64,000 bases of DNA from Clostridiales bacterium (lineage in GTDB: Bacteria; Bacillota; Clostridia; Peptostreptococcales; Anaerovoracaceae): assembly GCA_009911365.1 (NCBI GenBank), contig QXXF01000002.1, positions 186,001-250,000 of the forward strand. The letters are read 5' to 3'. The position numbers and the translations under genes are program-made. This document shows positions 42,304-52,159 of this stretch, piece after piece (within the stretch, counting starts at the first letter, position 1; every line of letters starts with the position of its first letter). The notes under the pieces were generated by a model. That model was given only the letters and a program-made list of their open reading frames with translations, made no database searches and was not told the DNA's origin.

Positions 42304-42946
42304 GCTCCATGATTTTTACACTGCACAGGAAGGAAACGCTCAAACATGCCGCCACCAGTATGAAGCTGCCAGCCCCAAGCTGTGCGTTCGTGGCTTCTGA
42401 CAAGATTTCTGCCAGTTCCTCCATACCCGGGACTTTTCTTAGGATCACCGTGATCCCGCAACCAGCCGCTATGATAGCAAACATTGCGATTTTGCCTTTT
42501 TGTCCGCCGAACTTCAGCTGGATCGGGATCATCACCGCCTGCACTACAAGAAACGCCGCAAATGTCCCGCCATATAGCGTCCACCAAATATCGTGGAAAC
42601 TCCAGCTTTTTTCAGCCCCGAATCCACTTGCCACGACTGCTCCTAGAATCATGGTCAGAAGCCATCCACAAAAGCCGATGGCAAAGCTGAATAAATACTT
42701 TTCCAGCACATACTGTTTTCTGGAAAATGGCAGCGTCAACAGAAAAGCGTATCCGTTGTCCATTTCATCGTAATTCATGGCATTCACCGCTACCACGGCG
42801 CACAAAACCATCACATAGCTGACAATAAAACTGACGCCTTCTTGCCCGCCCCAAATCGCCATGAGCACCGTTACCCCGATGATCACGATCAGCAGCGCCT
42901 TGGACGCTTTCAGCGTATGAACATCCTTCAAAAATAAAGCTTTCAT
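42290..42946 (-). CDS. ABC-2 type transporter permease
   Basis: A 218-residue permease with six transmembrane helices and the ABC2_membrane_5 pattern (MKALFLKDVHTLK; YDEMDNGYAFLLTLPFSRKQYVLEKY). The ATG at 42946 overlaps the ATPase gene as ATGA with GGAGGG upstream; the open frame extends 36 codons further inside the ATPase gene and is rejected. Together with the ATPase and YtrA-type regulator it forms a three-gene operon, which in Bacillus responds to cell-wall-active peptides. Confidence 0.9.
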   Translation of the reverse strand: MKALFLKDVHTLKASKALLIVIIGVTVLMAIWGGQEGVSFIVSYVMVLCAVVAVNAMNYDEMDNGYAFLLTLPFSRKQYVLEKYLFSFAIGFCGWLLTMILGAVVASGFGAEKSWSFHDIWWTLYGGTFAAFLVVQAVMIPIQLKFGGQKGKIAMFAIIAAGCGITVILRKVPGMEELAEILSEATNAQLGAGSFILVAACLSVSFLCSVKIMERKEF

Positions 42947-43794
42947 TTTCTCTTCCCTCCTGCCAACATAATTTGCGCTTGGTCGATTCCACACTGTTCC
43001 ACAATTATGGATGGTGCGTTTTCCTGATAAAATCGCCGCTCCTTTGTTAGGCAACTATATCCGTAGGATTCTTTCTTTACACACAATACATACTCTTTGT
43101 CGAGAGCCGCATATTCTTCTTCTGACATCTTTAGAATACCGTAGTTGCTTAAAATCACATCCGTGTCTTCATGAAGGATGATTCTTCCCTCATGGATCAT
43201 GTAAATATCATCGCACAGCCCCTCTAGATCGCTGGAAATATGAGAGCTGATCAGGATCCCCCGTCCTTCTGTCTGCATATAGCCCCGCAGCAGATCAAGG
43301 ATCTCGTCCCTAGCCATCACATCCAGCCCTGCCGTAGGCTCGTCTAAAATCAACAGATCCGCATTGTGAGAAAGAGCCAGCAGTACCTTTAATTTTGCTT
43401 TCATCCCTGTTGAAAACTCCTTGGTTTTCTTGTCAAGGGGCAGCTGAAATTCCTGGCACTGGCTTAGGAATCCTGGTTCATCAAAGTTCTCATACGCAGC
43501 GGCCATGACAGACGCAATCTGTTTCACTGTCATATAAACGCTGAATTCACTGTCAGAAAGCACTGCTCCAATCCTGTTTTTTTCCTGTGCCGTCATGCTC
43601 TCTGGGTGACTTCCCAGCACCTGGACTTCTCCGCTGTCCAGCCTGACCAGCCCTAGCAAGGCTTTGAACATAGTGCTTTTTCCTGCTCCGTTCTGTCCTA
43701 CTAAACCTGTGATTCGGTCTTCTTGCAGACTAAGAGAACAGCTAAGCGTAAAAGGACCATATGACTTTTTCGCGTTTTCAAGTGTTACCAGCAT
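42943..43794 (-). CDS. ABC transporter ATP-binding protein
   Basis: 283 residues with Walker A (GQNGAGKS), a signature region reading EFSTGMKAKLKVLLAL and Walker B LLILDEPTAGLD followed by a His switch. The ABC signature LSGGQ is changed to FSTGM, as in the YtrB/BcrA group. It pairs with the ABC-2 permease. GGAGG precedes the ATG, and the gene begins just after the GntR gene. Substrate is unknown; export of a lantibiotic or lipid-targeting peptide is a guess from family and regulator type. Confidence 0.93.
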   Translation of the reverse strand: MLVTLENAKKSYGPFTLSCSLSLQEDRITGLVGQNGAGKSTMFKALLGLVRLDSGEVQVLGSHPESMTAQEKNRIGAVLSDSEFSVYMTVKQIASVMAAAYENFDEPGFLSQCQEFQLPLDKKTKEFSTGMKAKLKVLLALSHNADLLILDEPTAGLDVMARDEILDLLRGYMQTEGRGILISSHISSDLEGLCDDIYMIHEGRIILHEDTDVILSNYGILKMSEEEYAALDKEYVLCVKKESYGYSCLTKERRFYQENAPSIIVEQCGIDQAQIMLAGGKRK

Positions 43795-43798
43795 GTTT

Positions 43799-44170
43799 TC
43801 ATTCCTCCATGATCAAGTCCACGAGGTCTTTGATTTCCTCGTCCTTCATACCGTATCTTCGTCCTTTTAGAATGGCCACTTCTAAATCAGATTCCACCTC
43901 TTTTCGGTGTTCCTCCATCAAAAGCTCCGGACTGGTCCCGGCAATGAAACTGCCTTTTCCATGGACTGTTTTCACAAAGCCTTCCTGGTCCAGCGCATCA
44001 TACGCTTTCTTGACTGTAAGCGCGCTGATTTTCAGTTCTTTTGACAGAGCGCGAACAGAGGGAAGCAGCTCTCCTTCCTTTGCCTGACCACTTACGATAG
44101 CACCTTTGATTTGTTCTGCGATTTGGTCATAAATGGGCTGCTGGGAAGAATGATTGATCATTAAGTTCAT
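43799..44170 (-). CDS. GntR-family regulator, YtrA subfamily
   Basis: 123 residues: winged helix with PIYDQIAEQIKGAIVSGQAKEGE and LPSVRALSKELKISALTVKKAYDAL, followed by a short C-terminal helical tail of about 50 residues, the YtrA type that lacks a large ligand domain. ATG at 44170 follows AAGGAGG; an in-frame extension upstream crosses the promoter and is rejected. It should repress its own operon with the ABC transporter. Confidence 0.92.
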   Translation of the reverse strand: MNLMINHSSQQPIYDQIAEQIKGAIVSGQAKEGELLPSVRALSKELKISALTVKKAYDALDQEGFVKTVHGKGSFIAGTSPELLMEEHRKEVESDLEVAILKGRRYGMKDEEIKDLVDLIMEE

Positions 44171-44194
44171 TCTTTGCCTCCTTTGTTCGTAAAC

Positions 44195-44238
44195 AGTATA
44201 TAACAGCATATAACACATGTCAAGTGTTATATGCTGTT
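44195..44238 (-). promoter_or_regulatory. Promoter of the YtrA-ABC operon with a 15-base operator palindrome
   Basis: On the minus strand TTGACA (44218-44223), 17 bases, TATACT (44195-44200). AACAGCATATAACAC (44202-44216) and GTGTTATATGCTGTT (44224-44238) are a perfect inverted repeat whose seven-base centre carries the -35 box, so bound repressor must block polymerase. Confidence 0.85.
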
Positions 44239-44250
44239 TATCAAAAATAT

Positions 44251-44523
44251 TTATGTTTCCCGCTCTTTGACAGTTACATGCACCATGTCTCCCTGTTGTT
44301 TGCCGAGCACAGCCCTGATATCCTTTCGGAGTCCGATGATATGGCAAGGCGTTCCCATCCGTACCATGCTGCCATCGTAGGCCACGTTGTCAAAAGTCGC
44401 ATGTACCTTGACCCTGCCCTTTCCAAATTCCTTTTTTACGTCAAAAGGAATCTCTACATATGCGCCGTCTATATCTGGTACTTTCTTGATTTCCGCATCA
44501 AACTCATAAATGTTCTCGTTCAT
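44251..44523 (-). CDS. DUF1905 domain protein
   Basis: A 90-residue single-domain protein with the DUF1905 pattern ([56 protein letters not shown]). The fold is a small beta-barrel of unknown function; larger relatives are joined to a YdeI-type domain, missing here. It starts within the end of the HAD gene, 20 bases before its stop, so it is translationally linked. Confidence 0.85.
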   Translation of the reverse strand: MNENIYEFDAEIKKVPDIDGAYVEIPFDVKKEFGKGRVKVHATFDNVAYDGSMVRMGTPCHIIGLRKDIRAVLGKQQGDMVHVTVKERET

Positions 44524-45238
44524 CGACCTTCCTTTCCCGGCATGTTGATATGCCTAAAATTTCGTATACTTCCTTCAAGGATGAAATGTCGTAATCGATT
44601 CGCAGGCCTTCAAGGGCGTCTTTTTTCTGAGGATTATACCAGCAGCATAGAAGCCCCGCATTGTTTCCTCCTGCCATATCGCTGGTCAGGGAATCACCGA
44701 TGATCATCGTGGTTTTTGGATCATACTCTGGGATCTCCCTGCTGCACAAATCGAAAAATTCTTTGTTGGGCTTTTCGGTTCCCATCTGCTCAGAGATGAA
44801 AATACCATCCATTAGATTTTCCAATCCGCTTTTTTTCAGCTTTCCCGTCTGCGCCACAGCGCTTCCATTGGTGACCACATACTGCCTGAACATCCCGTTT
44901 AACGTAGCGCAAAGTTCTAACGCATGTTCCCGCGGGAGGGCACTGTTTCCCAAAGCTTCTTGATATTCCCGGTTGAATATATCCGGATCAATATGCTTGA
45001 TGCCCAGATGGGAAAAAAAGTCTTCAAATCTGCCCAGATATACGCACTCTTTAGAGATCTCTCCCTGTTCAAAGCTCTTCCAATAAAAGGCGTTGCGCCT
45101 TGAATACCAGTCCATCTGTTCTTCGTTGATCTCTGCCCCATATTTTTTTAGACACAGGCGTACGCAGGCCTCTTCCGAGGCTTCAAAATCTAAAAGCGTG
45201 CCGTCTACGTCCCATAAAATTGTTTTGATCTGTCTCAT
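44504..45238 (-). CDS. HAD-superfamily phosphatase (YjjG-like nucleotidase)
   Basis: 244 residues with HAD motif I (DVDGTLLDF, nucleophile Asp10, acid/base Asp12), motif II VTNGS, motif III Lys in KPNKEFF and motif [14 protein letters not shown]. The sequence type matches the YjjG/YfnB non-canonical pyrimidine nucleotidases, which hydrolyse dUMP/dTMP and analogues. ATG at 45238 has AGGAGG just upstream, whereas the frame extends 24 codons further. Confidence 0.88.
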   Translation of the reverse strand: MRQIKTILWDVDGTLLDFEASEEACVRLCLKKYGAEINEEQMDWYSRRNAFYWKSFEQGEISKECVYLGRFEDFFSHLGIKHIDPDIFNREYQEALGNSALPREHALELCATLNGMFRQYVVTNGSAVAQTGKLKKSGLENLMDGIFISEQMGTEKPNKEFFDLCSREIPEYDPKTTMIIGDSLTSDMAGGNNAGLLCCWYNPQKKDALEGLRIDYDISSLKEVYEILGISTCRERKVDEREHL

Positions 45239-45341
45239 TTGTGCCTCCTGCCTTTTTCCCAGCACCAATCTGGCTGTGGAACCTAAGATTCTGCTACAAA
45301 CTCTTGTCATTTCAGCATCCGTATACTTAATAAAAGGACCT

Positions 45342-45554
45342 CTACCTGTCCAGCAACCTCTTTAATTCATCAGCCTCCGCTTCTGTGAGCGTGACGCCTT
45401 TTCCCATTTTTTCGTGCTCAGGCGCCCAATCCCGGATATCGTATTTGGGAGCCGCATCGTTCCAGCTAACCCGATTGAGTTCTTTTCTCCAGCCTCTGGA
45501 GTTCTCTGATAATACACCGATATGTTCTACGATTTCATATTTAATACTTGCCAT
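45342..45554 (-). CDS. YdbC-type PC4-like single-stranded nucleic-acid-binding protein
   Basis: A 70-residue protein with the YdbC family pattern: KYEIVEHIGVLSENSRGWRKELNRVSWN, YDIRDWAPEHEKMGKGVTLTEAEADEL. Members have a PC4-like fold that binds single-stranded DNA or RNA. ATG at 45554 with GGAGAGGAG upstream. It is monocistronic or follows the ABC-F gene. Confidence 0.88.
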   Translation of the reverse strand: MASIKYEIVEHIGVLSENSRGWRKELNRVSWNDAAPKYDIRDWAPEHEKMGKGVTLTEAEADELKRLLDR

Positions 45555-45640
45555 AATAGATTCTCCTCTCCTATTCATTCCTTGATTTCATTGTCAGTGA
45601 TAATCTCTTTCTTTTCTTCTCAAGTCTCTTTTGTTACTAC

Positions 45641-47443
45641 CTAGTTTTCTACGATCACATCTTCCGTTTCCCCAGCTTTGATGCGCTGGGCTAACTGGGA
45701 AAGATACTCCCACCGTTCCATTTTTTCCAAAAGGGTTTCATCCAATGCGTCTTTTTCTTTTGACAGTTCCCCCAGCTTCACAAAGTCCGCTGCGTTTTGC
45801 GCCATGGACGCTTCCAAACAGCTGATTTTGTCTTCTAGTTCTGAAATGTCATCCTCTATGGTCTCATACTCTTTTGCTTCCTGGTAGGTGAATCTCAGCT
45901 TCCGTTTCTGAATACGGCGACGGGGTTCGCCTTTCTTTTTTGCGGCGTCTTTTGGTCCTTTTGTTTTTCTCTGCCGCAGCCAATCGGAGTATCCGCCGAT
46001 ATAGTGGCCGATGCGCCCCTCCCCTTCAAAGACAAAGGTACGGATCGCCAGCCTGTCCAGAAAGTAGCGGTCATGGGAAACAATTATGATGGCCCCAGGG
46101 AAATCATCCAGGTAATCTTCCAATACCGTCAAGGTATCGATATCCAGATCATTTGTCGGTTCATCGAAAATCAGTACATTAGGTGCCCGCATTAGCACGC
46201 TAAGGAGATACAACCGTCTCTTTTCACCGCCGGACAGCCGCCCGATCTGAACGCTGTGCATGTGCGGCGGAAACAGGAAACGCTCTAGCATTTGGGAGGC
46301 GGAAAGCACGCCATCTTTCGTTTGAAGGCTGCCTGCGATCTCTTCCACGTACTTGATGATTCGCTTATTCGCATCCAAGGCTTCGTTTTCCTGGGAAAAA
46401 TAGCCGATCTTCACGGTTTCTCCCCTTTCCACGCCACCTTGATCTGGCTGAATCGCTCCCACGATCAAATTGAGCAGCGTGGATTTTCCGCATCCGTTTG
46501 GCCCGATGACCCCAATCCGATCATTCCGCAGGATCATGTAGGAAAAATCTTCGATTAATTTTTTGTTTCCATAGCTTTTACTAAGGCTTTTGAGTTCGAT
46601 AATCTTTCGCCCCAGCCTGCTGCTAACCGCATTGATTTCCAGGGCAGAATCATCGATCACCAGCTTGCTTGCCTCCAGTTCCTCGAACCTTTGTATCCTG
46701 CCTTTTGCTTTTGTGCTCCTGGCCTGAGCTCCTCGCCGGATCCAGGCCAGTTCCTTTTTATAGATGGCCTGACGCTTTCTTTCACTGGCCAAAGCCATTT
46801 CTTCCCTGCTGGCTTTCGCTTCCAGATAGCTGTCATAATTGCCCTCATAGCGAATCAGCTTTCCATTTTCGATTTCCACGATCTGGTTGGTGACCCTATC
46901 TAGAAAATAACGGTCATGAGTGATCATGAATATGGCACCTTTGTAAGATTTCAAAAATCCCTCCAACCATTCGATCATGTCGCTGTCCATATGGTTGGTC
47001 GGCTCGTCTAAAATCAGCAGGTTTGTCTCTTGTGCCAGCACGGCCGCCATGGCTACTCGCTTTTTTTGGCCTCCAGATAAACTGCCCATCAGCGCCTCAT
47101 AGTCTTTCAGACCCAATTGGGTCAGCATGGCCTTACATCTAAATTCCTCCACGTCGCAGCCCGCTTGACGGATATATTCCATGGCCTGATTCAGCACGGT
47201 CATGTCTTCCGCAAAGGGCGGGTTCTGAGCCAGATATCCGGCTTTCAGTTCGCCAGAACGGGTAATGTTTCCGCCCTCTGGCTCCATAACGCCCGCAAGC
47301 AGCTTTAACAATGTGGATTTTCCAGTCCCATTGACTCCTACAAAACCGATTTTATCTCCCTCATGGATGCTGAGGCCAATGTCTTCGAGCAGCGGTTTCT
47401 CCGTATAGCTTTTCTTTAAATGTTCGCATGTCAGTAAAACCAT
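45641..47443 (-). CDS. ABC-F family ATPase (Uup-like)
   Basis: A 600-residue soluble protein with two ATPase domains: Walker A GVNGTGKS and GPNGCGKS, signatures LSGGQKKR and LSGGEKRR, both Walker B motifs LDEPTN. An Arg/Lys-rich interdomain linker (about 225-270) and a C-terminal coiled coil (about 530-600) fit the Uup group, which acts on ribosomes and Holliday-junction-like DNA rather than transport. There are no membrane segments and no resistance-specific long P-site arm is evident. AAGGAG precedes the ATG. Confidence 0.92.
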   Translation of the reverse strand: MVLLTCEHLKKSYTEKPLLEDIGLSIHEGDKIGFVGVNGTGKSTLLKLLAGVMEPEGGNITRSGELKAGYLAQNPPFAEDMTVLNQAMEYIRQAGCDVEEFRCKAMLTQLGLKDYEALMGSLSGGQKKRVAMAAVLAQETNLLILDEPTNHMDSDMIEWLEGFLKSYKGAIFMITHDRYFLDRVTNQIVEIENGKLIRYEGNYDSYLEAKASREEMALASERKRQAIYKKELAWIRRGAQARSTKAKGRIQRFEELEASKLVIDDSALEINAVSSRLGRKIIELKSLSKSYGNKKLIEDFSYMILRNDRIGVIGPNGCGKSTLLNLIVGAIQPDQGGVERGETVKIGYFSQENEALDANKRIIKYVEEIAGSLQTKDGVLSASQMLERFLFPPHMHSVQIGRLSGGEKRRLYLLSVLMRAPNVLIFDEPTNDLDIDTLTVLEDYLDDFPGAIIIVSHDRYFLDRLAIRTFVFEGEGRIGHYIGGYSDWLRQRKTKGPKDAAKKKGEPRRRIQKRKLRFTYQEAKEYETIEDDISELEDKISCLEASMAQNAADFVKLGELSKEKDALDETLLEKMERWEYLSQLAQRIKAGETEDVIVEN

Positions 47444-47523
47444 GTATGTGTTCTCCTTGGTCAGCTTGTGATTTCATCTTTTCAATTATAAAGCACGGCC
47501 AGGATAAAATCAAATAAACAGTT

Positions 47524-50500
47524 TCACTTTTTCGTCTTCTTTCTTCGAACCACAAGCCACAACATCACTAAAGCCGCCGCACTCAAAATCAGAATATAAA
47601 GCATCAGTTTGAATTCGTCTCCGGTCTGGACGATCATGCCGCCGCCATGGTCGCCATCTTTCTCTTTTGACATGGCTATGACCATTCCCTCATCTTCTTC
47701 CTGGATGTTGGAAAACATCTGATCCTTTACAGGCGGCGCATTGCTCCCTTTTGCTATGGCTGTGTTCTTGATCTGTTTTCCCATCATCTCCGCATCCGTG
47801 ATCTTCGCAGAATAAGTGACAGTTAGGATCTTTCCATAAGGCAGATCTTTTCCTGTCTGGATCTCAAATCCTGTCGTTGCTTCTTTAATTTCGCATTCCT
47901 TGGTAATGTCACCCTGTTCCGATGCGACCCGCAACGTACCTGGAAGAAGCTCCATTCCTTTTGTCTCAATCCGGTCTTGGATGACCACGTTCTCAGCTGT
48001 AATTTTGCTGATGGTCCGCACCTGCAGCTTGTAGGCTATGGGCTCATAGATCCGATATTCTTTTTTTGTTGATGTTTTCTTGATTTCCAGTTGTGCGCCT
48101 GGTTTGATAGAAACCGTATGCTCTGTTTCCGCTGGAGGCCCGTTGTCCGATGTGGCTGTGGCTATGTTCTCAATTTTCTTCCCAATGAGACTCTCGTCTC
48201 CATGGGCCGTATAAGTCACCACGAACTGCTTTCCCACTTCCAGCTCTTTTTCCGTATGAATCGTAAATCCCAGAGTGCTAGTCTTTACCTTGCAGGATTT
48301 TGTGATGTCTTTTCCTTCTGGGTCTTTGATTCCCACGGACTCTGCGTCAAGGGTCATGCCCTTTGTCTTTATGGCATCCCGTATCACTACGTTTTTCGCT
48401 TTATACGGCCCTTTGGATGTGACGGTCAAAGTATACTGGATAGGCTCTCCAATGGCGTACAGTTCTTTATCCGTGCGCTTTTCCACTTGCAGGCTGGCTG
48501 CGGTGTCTATGATCACCACCGTATGCTCTGCGTTTTTTTCCACTGCGTTGTCAGCGTCAGCGATCGAGATGTTGTCCACCTTCTTGCCTGCCAGGCTTTT
48601 ATCCGCTGAGGCTTCATAGGTGATGCTTATATGCTTTTTCGGCTCCAAATCCTGCCCAGTTCGAATCGTAAAAGCGTTTCCTTGCGCCTGAATCTCGCAC
48701 TTGGAGGTGATGTCCTCTTTGGTGTCATTGAACACCCGAATGGAATCCACCCGCAAAGTGACTCCCAATGTAAGGATTTTGTCCTTGATGACCACCTTTT
48801 CCGCTTTTTTGGTCCCAGTGGAGCTTACGTCCAGCTGGTACTGGATGGGTTCTCCTGGCTCATATTCTTTTTTATCGCTGCTTTTGACAATTTCCAATGA
48901 CACCGGTGCTTCTCCAATTTCCACCACATGATCTGTTTCTTTTTTCTCCGCGTTGTCAGCGTCAGCGACTGCTGTGTTAAGGATCTCCTTGTCCTGCAAT
49001 GTCTGGCTTGTGAACTCCACATCGTAAGTGACGATCATAGACTCGTTGTACGGTAGATCCCGATTTGTCTCTATGGTATAGCCGTTATCCGTGACTTCGA
49101 TCTTACAGCTGTCTGTGATGTCGGTCCGCTCATGTTTAATCCGCAGGCTGTCCTTTTTGATTTTCATGCCTGTCAACTGGAATTGATCCTGGATAGTCAC
49201 ATTCTCCGCTTTGTAGTCTTCCCGGATCTGTTCTACTTTTACTGTGTAATGTCCGGTCTCTCCCACTTTGTAAGTTTGCTTGTCGCTGGTCTTTGTGATA
49301 CGCAGCTCCGCACCTACTACTGGCACCATATGCTCGATCTCCGCGCCGCCTGATGGGATGTCAGGATCCTCTTTAATTGGATCTCCGTTGGTATTGGGAC
49401 GAGTCGGTGTCTCCGCTTTGTTTGCCACGATGGAGCCAGCTAAATCGCTGGAGGCGATCTTCGCAGAGTAGCAGATTTTCATGTATCCCGTTAAATCCAG
49501 GTCTTTATACAGGGTTTTGCCCTGCTCTTTTGGCGGAACGCTTTCCGTGGAGTCAGAAAAGTTCCTGCCAGTTTCAATAGTAAAGGTATCATCTTTTACC
49601 GTAATATCCGTGGAATTGGTCAAAATTTTTCCTTTTTTATCCAGAACAATGATCGTTCCTGGCATCAGCTTCACGCCTTCTACCTGAATAGTGTCTGTAA
49701 AGATCACGTCCCGCATAAAGCAGCCTTTGTTCATCTGAGTGACTTCCAGCTCATAGTCGATGGTGTCTCCGACTTTATACTGCTTGCGGTCAGAAGTTTT
49801 TTTGATGTTCATTTTCGGAGAATTGATATAAACTTCTTCTTTGTCGGATTTTTCCGGCACTCCAAAGCATTTTACTCTCGCAGTGTTGATAGCAACGCTT
49901 CCATTCAAGACCTTTTTCGCTTTCACTTCGAATTGGATGACCGCCTCCTGTCCTTTAGCCAGTTTTCCCGTATTGAATTTCCAGCCGCCGCTGACTGGCT
50001 CCAGCTTATAGTCCGTCACGCCACTGACTTTGGCTTTTGTCAGATCCAAATCAAAATGCTCCAGATCCGTGTCTTGAACCACGATATCAGTCGCATCGCA
50101 CCCATCTGTGTCATGCTTTACTTTCACGGTATAATGGATGGGATCTCCTACCTGGTGCTCATAGCGGTCCACATCTTTTGTGATTTTAATGTCCACGGGA
50201 AGCCGCACCGTGGTGTCCACTTGGTTCGTATCCGCGCCGCTGTCGCTTCCAGCGTTTCCGATTCGATATGTTAGTCTGGCTTTGTTTTTAAAGTTTAACG
50301 CGGTTTGATCGGCATTATAATGGCCGTGGTTCTCCAGCTGGGCATCTGGCACGTTTTTTACCTGCGCCGTGATCCGCATGGCATATGATTTTCCCGCCAG
50401 CGCAGCTCCTGTGTTCTTGGAAAAAGCCTGAACCTGGTTTCCCTCTGTGGTGACGCTCCAAGCGCTAGTCACGTCTGTGCCGTCCTCTAAGATCTTCACG

Positions 50501-52059
50501 TCCTTGACCTCTAGGCAGGACTCCACCTGATCCGTGAATCCGAATTTCGTGAGGCCTTTCACTTGCGCTGGCACAGATTGTTCTACATCATAGGTAAAGG
50601 ACTCCAGCCTGGAGGGGATCGTATTGGAAAGAACATTTGTTTCATCCCGATCCGATACCCGTTTTGTCGGCTTTGGCTCCCAAACTCGTACCATGACCTG
50701 GGACGTGGAACGAGGCTTATCGTTAATCGTCACTGTGGCTTTGTTTGGGATCTCTGCGATCTCTCCGTCAAGGTATGGCTCCAGCTCTGCTGCTGTGAGT
50801 CCTGGTTTTAAATTCGCTTTGATGACCAGTGTATATGTGTTGTCGTAAAAATCATCTGACTTTAAGGCGGAAGCTTTGGCCTGGGCTTTGACCTTCGTCC
50901 CATTCACCGATACATCGAACTGGTCAGAATCAGAACTGCCGCGTTTCACCTTTGCGGATTCCACTTGCAGACAGTCCTCTAACGTATCTTCCAAAGTAAA
51001 GTTTCTGAAATACGTCTCTGATGCGTACCCGCTGGCTACCACTTGTTCCACTTCATAAGTGAAGGTCTCATTGGCATTGGACAGCATAACTTCCCCTGCG
51101 TCTTTTTCATCGCTGTCCGACACGGTCTTTGTTGGATCGTTTGGTGTTGGTTCAAACATGGCATAAGCTAAGTATCCGAAATGAGACCAGGTTCCTTTGT
51201 TTTTCGTTCCATATGTGAACCGCAGCGTGTCTGTCTGGTAAACGGCTCCAAAGGCGTTCCTTGGATCCCCAGCTTTGTAATTTTCTTCATCTGGATTATA
51301 GTACCCATTGGACCCATTGCTGACTTTATAAGAAAGTCTGGTGTTTTCCGCTACAAACTGAAACAATACCTGGTCCGCTTTGAACGCCACATATTGCTGC
51401 GCGTCAATATCATCGAAGGTCACGTTTGATTTCACTTTATAGCGGGTATTGGTTCCCGCCAGAAAATAATCCCATTTCAATGTTGCTTCCTTTAAGCCGG
51501 ATAGATCGATATTTGGCCTAGCGGATTTTTGAATGGTTAAATGATGGGCATTGGGTGTTTTGTCAGTTTCATCCTCCCAATCCACGACAGTAACTTTACA
51601 ATCCACTTTCACATATCCCTTTTTTTCGTTGTCATAGATCTTTAGATTCCGCGCCCACATGCCAAAATCGCCCTTTGTGTTTTCCTTGATGTCAAAAGCA
51701 TAGTAACGATCTTCTGCTGGCGAAGCTCTCTCTGCGTCAGGATGATCCTTATCATAAGCCTTGAGGGCTTCCGATACCTTGCAGCTTTTCCCAAACGTGC
51801 TGTAAGCCGTGTCCCCTGTGCCGCATATGATATTGGTATAGCTGGCTGGTACGATAAAACCGCTCCCTGGATCCTTCCAAGTGGAATGCCAGCCCTGATG
51901 GGTACCATGCCATGTTTCATAGCCGCCTCCGCCTTTTTTCACAGGTTCCGTGTCACTGACATTAAAGGCGGCAAAGGCTGTCATGCTAGTGCCACTGATC
52001 CCCAAAACCAGAACCGCAATCATGATTGCGACTGTTATCCATCGTCTTGTTTTTTTCAT
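47524..52059 (-). CDS. Giant surface protein with DUF11/isopeptide-forming repeats
   Basis: 1511 residues: signal peptide 1-30 (WITVAIMIAVLVLGISGTSMTAFA), a unique N-terminal region to about 330, two repeats starting with PTKTVSDSDE and PTKRVSDRDE (isopeptide-domain type, about 340-640), then six DUF11-like modules of 115-150 residues beginning with the pattern xIxKTSDKxxYxVGExIxYxLxV. The end is VQTGD, a hydrophobic helix and an RRKKTKK tail: a sorting-signal-like arrangement lacking a canonical LPxTG. Such proteins are stiff adhesive stalks. No sortase is nearby. AAAGGGG is the ribosome site. Confidence 0.85.
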   Translation of the reverse strand: MKKTRRWITVAIMIAVLVLGISGTSMTAFAAFNVSDTEPVKKGGGGYETWHGTHQGWHSTWKDPGSGFIVPASYTNIICGTGDTAYSTFGKSCKVSEALKAYDKDHPDAERASPAEDRYYAFDIKENTKGDFGMWARNLKIYDNEKKGYVKVDCKVTVVDWEDETDKTPNAHHLTIQKSARPNIDLSGLKEATLKWDYFLAGTNTRYKVKSNVTFDDIDAQQYVAFKADQVLFQFVAENTRLSYKVSNGSNGYYNPDEENYKAGDPRNAFGAVYQTDTLRFTYGTKNKGTWSHFGYLAYAMFEPTPNDPTKTVSDSDEKDAGEVMLSNANETFTYEVEQVVASGYASETYFRNFTLEDTLEDCLQVESAKVKRGSSDSDQFDVSVNGTKVKAQAKASALKSDDFYDNTYTLVIKANLKPGLTAAELEPYLDGEIAEIPNKATVTINDKPRSTSQVMVRVWEPKPTKRVSDRDETNVLSNTIPSRLESFTYDVEQSVPAQVKGLTKFGFTDQVESCLEVKDVKILEDGTDVTSAWSVTTEGNQVQAFSKNTGAALAGKSYAMRITAQVKNVPDAQLENHGHYNADQTALNFKNKARLTYRIGNAGSDSGADTNQVDTTVRLPVDIKITKDVDRYEHQVGDPIHYTVKVKHDTDGCDATDIVVQDTDLEHFDLDLTKAKVSGVTDYKLEPVSGGWKFNTGKLAKGQEAVIQFEVKAKKVLNGSVAINTARVKCFGVPEKSDKEEVYINSPKMNIKKTSDRKQYKVGDTIDYELEVTQMNKGCFMRDVIFTDTIQVEGVKLMPGTIIVLDKKGKILTNSTDITVKDDTFTIETGRNFSDSTESVPPKEQGKTLYKDLDLTGYMKICYSAKIASSDLAGSIVANKAETPTRPNTNGDPIKEDPDIPSGGAEIEHMVPVVGAELRITKTSDKQTYKVGETGHYTVKVEQIREDYKAENVTIQDQFQLTGMKIKKDSLRIKHERTDITDSCKIEVTDNGYTIETNRDLPYNESMIVTYDVEFTSQTLQDKEILNTAVADADNAEKKETDHVVEIGEAPVSLEIVKSSDKKEYEPGEPIQYQLDVSSTGTKKAEKVVIKDKILTLGVTLRVDSIRVFNDTKEDITSKCEIQAQGNAFTIRTGQDLEPKKHISITYEASADKSLAGKKVDNISIADADNAVEKNAEHTVVIIDTAASLQVEKRTDKELYAIGEPIQYTLTVTSKGPYKAKNVVIRDAIKTKGMTLDAESVGIKDPEGKDITKSCKVKTSTLGFTIHTEKELEVGKQFVVTYTAHGDESLIGKKIENIATATSDNGPPAETEHTVSIKPGAQLEIKKTSTKKEYRIYEPIAYKLQVRTISKITAENVVIQDRIETKGMELLPGTLRVASEQGDITKECEIKEATTGFEIQTGKDLPYGKILTVTYSAKITDAEMMGKQIKNTAIAKGSNAPPVKDQMFSNIQEEDEGMVIAMSKEKDGDHGGGMIVQTGDEFKLMLYILILSAAALVMLWLVVRRKKTKK

Positions 52060-52092
52060 TATCTCTTTCCCCTTTCGTTCCTTTATTTTTTA

Positions 52093-52159
52093 TTTATACC
52101 ATTTTATACCATTAATTTATTGTAATTTCAAGTATAATATTTCCATTTTTTGATCGCAA
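52093..52159 (-). promoter_or_regulatory. Promoter of the giant surface protein gene with tandem repeat
   Basis: On the minus strand TTGCGA (52154-52159), 17 bases, TATACT (52131-52136). Downstream of the start site, TTTATACCAT occurs twice in immediate tandem (52093-52102 and 52103-52112), a ten-base period like one helical turn, suggesting a regulator site. Confidence 0.55.

Noticed and set aside
42946-43054. Longer N-terminus for the ABC permease (start at 43054)
   Set aside because: The extra 36 codons lie inside the ATPase gene, while the ATG at 42946 has GGAGGG and overlaps the upstream stop as ATGA.
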